DNA of 64,000 nucleotides from Sinomonas sp. ASV486 (lineage in GTDB: Bacteria > Actinomycetota > Actinomycetes > Actinomycetales > Micrococcaceae). The notes below the pieces were generated by a model. The model had not been told where the DNA came from. It ran no database searches and saw nothing but the letters and a program-made list of their open reading frames with translations. Positions 60,431-64,000 of the stretch are shown one piece after another. Position numbers and translations under genes: made by a program. Where the stretch lies: the NCBI RefSeq assembly GCF_030908215.1, contig NZ_JAVFJK010000002.1:310001-374000 (forward strand), in the 5' to 3' direction. Position 1 is the stretch's first letter; each line of letters begins with the position of its first letter.

Positions 60431-62556
60431 CCCCGGTGGACTCTGATCATGCCGGTGTCCGGGCCGGTCATCGCCCCGGCCTCGGCGGCTGCAAGCGCGG
60501 CGTCGGACCCCAGGTCATCGGCCGTTCCCTGCGCGTCGGCCTGCTCCTGGAGCGCCGAGCGCTGCCGCAGCGGCGGCACGCGGAAGAACCACGAGAGGAT
60601 GAATGCGAGGATCGTGACTCCCAGGCCCACCCAGTAGATGGCCACGGCCGAGCTGTTGAACCCGACGAGGAACGGCCGCGAGAGCCGCTGGTCGGCGCCC
60701 TTCAGGAAGGACGTATCGGACGTGGTGGACGACCCACTGGAGCTGGCCTGCCCTTCCTTGAGCTTGTCGAGCATGGTCGGCACGAGCTTGTCCACGATTG
60801 CCTTGCGCTGGGCGTCGTCGGCGTAGTCGACCTCGAGGCGACCGTTGACCACGCCCGCTCCCGCCTTCTGCGCCGCGGTCTGGAGGGCCGTCTGTTCGGC
60901 TGCGGGCTTCGCTGCCGCGACCTGGGCATCGATGATCCCCTGGGCGGCCGACGCCGGGACCGCACCTGCGGCGACCTGCTTCTGTACGGCGGCGGTCACC
61001 TGCTGGGTCACGGCCTGGTCCGCGGCCTGCTTGGCGGCCGCGGTGCCCTGGTCGAGCCCCGACTGCACCTGCTCCTTGACCGGGGTGACGATCGGGTTCC
61101 AGATCTGGTTCATGACGCCCTGGTTCGACGGGTTTGACGCGATCGACGGCGTGAGGGCGGCGTCGAGCGCCGTCGTGAGGTCGTCCTTGTTCTGCATCGC
61201 GGTGCTGATGTTGGTCGGCATCGTCGAGAACAGCACGGAGAGCAGGACGGCGGTGCCCATGGTGCCGCCGATCTGGCGGAAGAAGGTCGCGGAGCTCGTG
61301 GCAACGCCCATGTCCTTGGGCTCGACAGAGTTCTGGGATGCGAGCACGAGGGACTGCATGAGCTGGCCGAGGCCGAGCCCGAGCAGGAACATGGCACCCA
61401 TGAGGAACCACAGGGGCCTGTCGACGGTCATCGAGGTCAGGACGAAGTAGCCGACCGCCATGAACAGCGTGCCCAGCACCGGGAAGATGCGGTACTTGCC
61501 GGTGCGCGAGACGATCTGCCCCGAGGCAATCGAGGCGACCATGAGACCGCCGATCATCGGCAGCGTCGCGAAGCCTGACTCCGTGGGGCTCAGGCCCGTG
61601 ACGAGCTGGAGGTAGAGCGGGAGCGTCAGCATCGCGCCGAACATCGCGAAGCCCACGAAGAATCCGATGACTGTGGCCATCGAGAACGTGTGGGAGTGGA
61701 ACAGTCGCAGCGGAATGATGGCGTTGGGCCCCATGGCCCGCTCGATGAGGATGAACGCCACGAGTCCCACGCCGCCGATCACGAAGCACGTGATGGAGGT
61801 CGCCGAATCCCAGCCCCACTGGCGGCCCTGCTCGGCCACGAGGAGGAGCGGGACGAGGGTCACGATGACGGCTGTGGCGCCCCACCAGTCGATGCGCGGC
61901 GCAGTCTGCTTGTGGAACCTAGGCAGGTGCAGGAACGCGAGCACCATGAGGAGCGCGAGGATGCCGATCGGCACGTTGATGAGGAACACCCAGCGCCAGC
62001 CGGTGATGAACATGATCTGGCTCGCGTCCGCGAAGACGCCGCCGATGAGCGGTCCCACCACCGAGGAGACGCCGAACACGGCGAGGAAGAAGCCCTGGTA
62101 CTTGGCGCGCTCGCGCGGGGCGAGGATGTCGCCCATGATCGCGAGAGGGAGGGACATGAGCGCGCCTGCGCCGATGCCCTGGAAGGCACGGAACCCGGCG
62201 AGCATGATCATCGACGTCGAGAACGAGGAAAGGAACGAGCCGAGGATGAAGACGGCGAGGCCGAAGATGTACAGCGGACGGCGCCCGAAGATATCGGACA
62301 GCTTGCCGTAGATCGGCGTGGTGATGGTCGAGGTGATGAGGTAGGCCGTGGTGACCCACGCCTGCTCGTCGAGGCCGTGGAGGTCGTCGCCGATCGTGCG
62401 GATCGCGGTGCCGACCACGGTCTGGTCGAGGGAGGACAGGAACATGCCTGCCATGAGGGCGTAGATGACCAGCATGATCTGACGCTGGGTCATCACCTCG
62501 CCCGACGGCGCGGGGGCCGCGTTACGCGCGGACCGGCCGGACGCTGCTTGAGACAT
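60427..62556 (-). CDS. DHA2-family drug exporter with large extracytoplasmic insert
   Basis: Encodes 709 residues. Fourteen helices of the EmrB/QacA type (S-S-L-D-Q-T-V-V-G-T at helix 1, G-K-L-S-D-I-F-G-R-R, G-F-R-A-F-Q-G-I-G-A-G). Between the last two helices (about residues 447-632) lies a 185-residue soluble insert, rich in Ala/Gln/Lys with heptad-like repeats. This contrasts with the usual about 480-540 residues. It might replace an adaptor protein of tripartite pumps. Followed by the TetR gene. Confidence 0.9.
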   Translation of the reverse strand: MSQAASGRSARNAAPAPSGEVMTQRQIMLVIYALMAGMFLSSLDQTVVGTAIRTIGDDLHGLDEQAWVTTAYLITSTITTPIYGKLSDIFGRRPLYIFGLAVFILGSFLSSFSTSMIMLAGFRAFQGIGAGALMSLPLAIMGDILAPRERAKYQGFFLAVFGVSSVVGPLIGGVFADASQIMFITGWRWVFLINVPIGILALLMVLAFLHLPRFHKQTAPRIDWWGATAVIVTLVPLLLVAEQGRQWGWDSATSITCFVIGGVGLVAFILIERAMGPNAIIPLRLFHSHTFSMATVIGFFVGFAMFGAMLTLPLYLQLVTGLSPTESGFATLPMIGGLMVASIASGQIVSRTGKYRIFPVLGTLFMAVGYFVLTSMTVDRPLWFLMGAMFLLGLGLGQLMQSLVLASQNSVEPKDMGVATSSATFFRQIGGTMGTAVLLSVLFSTMPTNISTAMQNKDDLTTALDAALTPSIASNPSNQGVMNQIWNPIVTPVKEQVQSGLDQGTAAAKQAADQAVTQQVTAAVQKQVAAGAVPASAAQGIIDAQVAAAKPAAEQTALQTAAQKAGAGVVNGRLEVDYADDAQRKAIVDKLVPTMLDKLKEGQASSSGSSTTSDTSFLKGADQRLSRPFLVGFNSSAVAIYWVGLGVTILAFILSWFFRVPPLRQRSALQEQADAQGTADDLGSDAALAAAEAGAMTGPDTGMIRVHRG

Positions 62557-62611
62557 GAGGGGTCCGAATCTCTCAGAGGGGGTTCAGGGTGCACTTAGTT
62601 CGCCGAAGCAA

Positions 62612-62648
62612 CTTTGCAGGCTCTGCAAGTTTACACACTCTGCAAGAT
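62612..62648 (-). promoter_or_regulatory. TetR operator candidate, CTTGCAGA repeats
   Basis: CTTTGCAG (62612-62619) and CTGCAAG (62623-62629) form an inverted repeat with a 3-base spacer, and CTCTGCAAGA recurs at 62639-62648. On the minus strand CTTGCAGAG therefore occurs twice at a 19-base spacing, 60-90 bases before the exporter ATG. Likely TetR binding site. Confidence 0.6.
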
Positions 62649-62732
62649 TTCGGGAACGGGCGGTCGTGTGACTTCTGCTGCCCTCCGTCGATCCGCTTCA
62701 CTCGCAGCCGCGGGCCCCCTGCTGAGGACCTG

Positions 62733-63404
62733 TTATGAGGCTGAAACGCGTGCCGAGAGGTCCTGGACGCGTTCGGCGATCTGGCTGAACGCCGCCTCGA
62801 ACGCCGCCGGTGTCCCCACGGCGACGGGGTCCGGGATGGACCAGTGGAGCCGGTCGGAGGCGGGAAGCTCTTCGTGCGCCCGGTCGCAGACTGCGATCAT
62901 CAGGTCGCCCTGCCGGACGGTGCCAGCAAGCATTTCGGGGTGCGACCCAGTGAGGTCGAGCCCGTGCCGCGCCGCGACGTCCTGGGCGCCCAGCGCGATG
63001 CCGTCCGCCGGGTGGGTGCCTGCAGAGGCGGAGGGGACGGGACTGGCTTGCTTCCAGAGCGCCTGGGCAAGCTGACTGCGGGCGGAGTTGGCGTAGCAGA
63101 CGAAGAGGACGCGGGGCGCGTGGACCGTTGCGGCCGCGAGGAGCCCTGCCGTCCCGGTCCGCACGAGCCTGACGTAGGTGCGCCGGCGGTCCGCCTCCGA
63201 GCGGTGGCGGCTGACCAGGCCCGCTGCCTCGAGCGTGCGCAGGTGGTGCGAGACGAGGTTGGAGGCCATGCCGAGCTCGGCCTGCAGCTCGGCCGGGGAA
63301 CGGTCCCCGAGCGCCAGCAGGTCCACGATCCGCAGCCGCGCGGGCTCACCGAGGGCCGCGTGCACGGCAGCCCGGCGCGTCAAGGAGATTAGCTCAGTGT
63401 TCAT
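62733..63404 (-). CDS. arsR-arsC: ArsR regulator fused to LMW-phosphatase-type arsenate reductase
   Basis: Encodes 223 residues. Residues 8-85 are an ArsR winged helix (L-G-E-P-A-R-L-R-I-V-D-L-L, S-N-L-V-S-H-H-L-R-T-L). Residues 97-223 are an ArsC/LMW-PTP domain with the P-loop C103-Y-A-N-S-A-R-S and the acid D192-P. The ArsR half has no cysteines, so the classical As(III) site is missing. The ArsC half has only C103 and C173; the third Cys of thioredoxin-linked ArsC is absent, fitting mycothiol-dependent reductases. Divergent from an aquaporin. Confidence 0.85.
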   Translation of the reverse strand: MNTELISLTRRAAVHAALGEPARLRIVDLLALGDRSPAELQAELGMASNLVSHHLRTLEAAGLVSRHRSEADRRRTYVRLVRTGTAGLLAAATVHAPRVLFVCYANSARSQLAQALWKQASPVPSASAGTHPADGIALGAQDVAARHGLDLTGSHPEMLAGTVRQGDLMIAVCDRAHEELPASDRLHWSIPDPVAVGTPAAFEAAFSQIAERVQDLSARVSAS

Positions 63405-63406
63405 TG

Positions 63407-63420
63407 AGTCAATATTGACT
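63407..63420. promoter_or_regulatory. Perfect palindrome AGTCAATATTGACT, ArsR operator candidate
   Basis: 14-bp perfect palindrome two bases upstream of the ArsR-ArsC ATG, in the divergent gap to the aquaporin. AT-rich against its surroundings. SmtB/ArsR proteins bind such imperfect or perfect dyads overlapping promoters. Confidence 0.7.
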
Positions 63421-63521
63421 GGAATGACGTCCGTGGCGCAAGCTGGTCGCGAGCACCGGACTCCGTGGGAGCCGTCGCGCCAACGTTCGGCAAGACAGAG
63501 AGATATGAAGACATGCATGTG

Positions 63522-63626
63522 ATGGGCCTGATCCTGACCTCCCCGCTGGTGGATGCCGTCTGCGGCCCGGCGCGGCCGAGGCTGGCGCAGTTCGTCAGCA
63601 CGCACGACGGCGGGGCCGCCGCGTGA
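63522..63626 (+). CDS. Possible 34-residue leader ORF upstream of the aquaporin
   Basis: ATG 63522 begins an open frame (MGLILTSPLVDAV...) with one Cys, whose TGA overlaps the aquaporin GTG as GTGA. The overlap argues for translational coupling. No homolog is known to me and no strong ribosome site is seen, so it may be a leader peptide or chance. Confidence 0.35.
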   Translation: MGLILTSPLVDAVCGPARPRLAQFVSTHDGGAAA

Positions 63627-64000
63627 GCGCGCTGGCCCGCCGGGTGGGGGCGGAGCTGGTTGGGACAGCGTTCCTGGTGATGGCGGTGGTCGGCTCCGGG
63701 GTCATGGCCTCGCGGCTCTCGCCCAACGACACGGGCTTGGCGCTGCTGGAGAACAGCATCGCCACCGGGGCCGCCCTGGTGGCGCTGATCGTCGCGCTGC
63801 AGCCGGTCTCGGCGTCCTTCAACCCGGTCGTGACCATCGTCGAGCGCCTGCTAGGGGTCATCGATACCCGCTCGGCGGCGGCGCTGATCGCCGCGCAGTT
63901 CGCCGGGGGGCTCCTGGGCACGGTCGTGGCAAACCTCATGTTCGGCCTCGACGCCGTCACCCTCTCCGCCCATGAGCGCACGGGTCCCGGGCTGTGGCTC
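63623..64000 (+). CDS. Aquaporin/MIP channel, 5' part (truncated by window end)
   Basis: 126 residues are visible from GTG 63623. G-A-E-L-V-G-T-A-F-L-V at helix 1, S-x-S-F-N-P-V-V-T carries an NPV in place of the first NPA box, and three to four membrane segments are present. Aquaporins of the AqpS type pass As(III) out after ArsC reduces arsenate. Its place divergent from ArsR-ArsC fits that role, but the second NPA box lies outside the window. Confidence 0.75.
   Translation, partial: MSALARRVGAELVGTAFLVMAVVGSGVMASRLSPNDTGLALLENSIATGAALVALIVALQPVSASFNPVVTIVERLLGVIDTRSAAALIAAQFAGGLLGTVVANLMFGLDAVTLSAHERTGPGLWL

Noticed and set aside
28551-62600. Shared 9-mer CACTTAGTT upstream of two MFS genes (28551-28559 and 62592-62600)
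   Set aside because: Distances to the start codons differ (77 and 36 bases) and flanks do not match; probably chance.

Overview
The window is about 70% GC with many GTG starts and densely packed ATGA/GTGA-overlapping genes. It carries OmpR-type two-component systems, a LacI-controlled CUT2 sugar importer, MHS-family transporters, an ArsR-ArsC fusion and many flavoprotein dehydrogenases. This fits a free-living soil actinobacterium of the Micrococcales, probably Sinomonas- or Arthrobacter-like. The genus is inferred from style and gene content only. I saw no rRNA, tRNA, CRISPR array or insertion sequence.

Layout. (1) 1-3005: envelope-type small proteins (PRC-barrel, LapA-like), then a Pr6Pr membrane protein overlapping an XRE/MmyB-like regulator. 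(2) 3061-14909: an unusual set of genes comprising a GT87-like membrane glycosyltransferase, a membrane-anchored sulfite-oxidase-fold molybdoenzyme with a small membrane partner, a GT2-DUF2064 fusion with a methyltransferase, a two-component system, a DUF998 protein on a lower-GC patch, and an MTA-phosphorylase-like enzyme coupled to a sugar epimerase. Three promoters here share the motif CCGTAAGG at almost the same distance (43-45 nt) from the start codons, so they look like one regulon. (3) 15045-19962: efflux MFS, aldo/keto reductase, Na+/H+ antiporter, SDR. (4) 20098-28474: a tightly coupled six-gene leftward operon (MHS transporter, QsuD-like quinate/shikimate dehydrogenase, Gfo/Idh, Fe-S old-yellow-enzyme, TIM-barrel isomerase/dehydratase, KstD-like flavoprotein). 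It is read as hydroaromatic-acid uptake and aromatization.

(5) 28607-37233: a divergent acid-sugar regulon. Rightward are a DUF1537 four-carbon acid-sugar kinase, PdxA2 and an MHS transporter. Leftward are an AKR, HpaI aldolase, BNR-repeat protein, SDR and DeoR regulator. Repeated TTGCGCGA operator-like sites lie between the arms. A perfect 18-bp hairpin ends the right arm. (6) 37314-39472: LysR and a divergent MFS. (7) 39593-41652: an actin-like ParM/StbA ATPase, a small ribbon-helix-helix-like adaptor and an upstream repeat array, closed by a terminator. It looks like a ParMRC-type DNA-segregation module. (8) 41914-47397: membrane protein, YqjM-like OYE, YciI-ADH-KstD-like operon, DUF427. 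(9) 47418-51892: IclR with a second Pr6Pr paralog, a secreted tandem-repeat protein and a second two-component system.

(10) 52119-59699: a LacI regulator, two palindromic operators over a TTGACA promoter, a CUT2 ABC importer (binding lipoprotein, permease, single-domain ATPase), Gfo/Idh, an IolE-like isomerase, a minimal GntR protein and an AKR. This is probably cyclitol or sugar catabolism. (11) 59822-62556: a TetR regulator with a DHA2 exporter carrying a 185-residue extracytoplasmic insert. (12) 62733-64000: an ArsR-ArsC fusion diverging from a truncated aquaporin across a 14-bp palindrome, probably arsenic detoxification.
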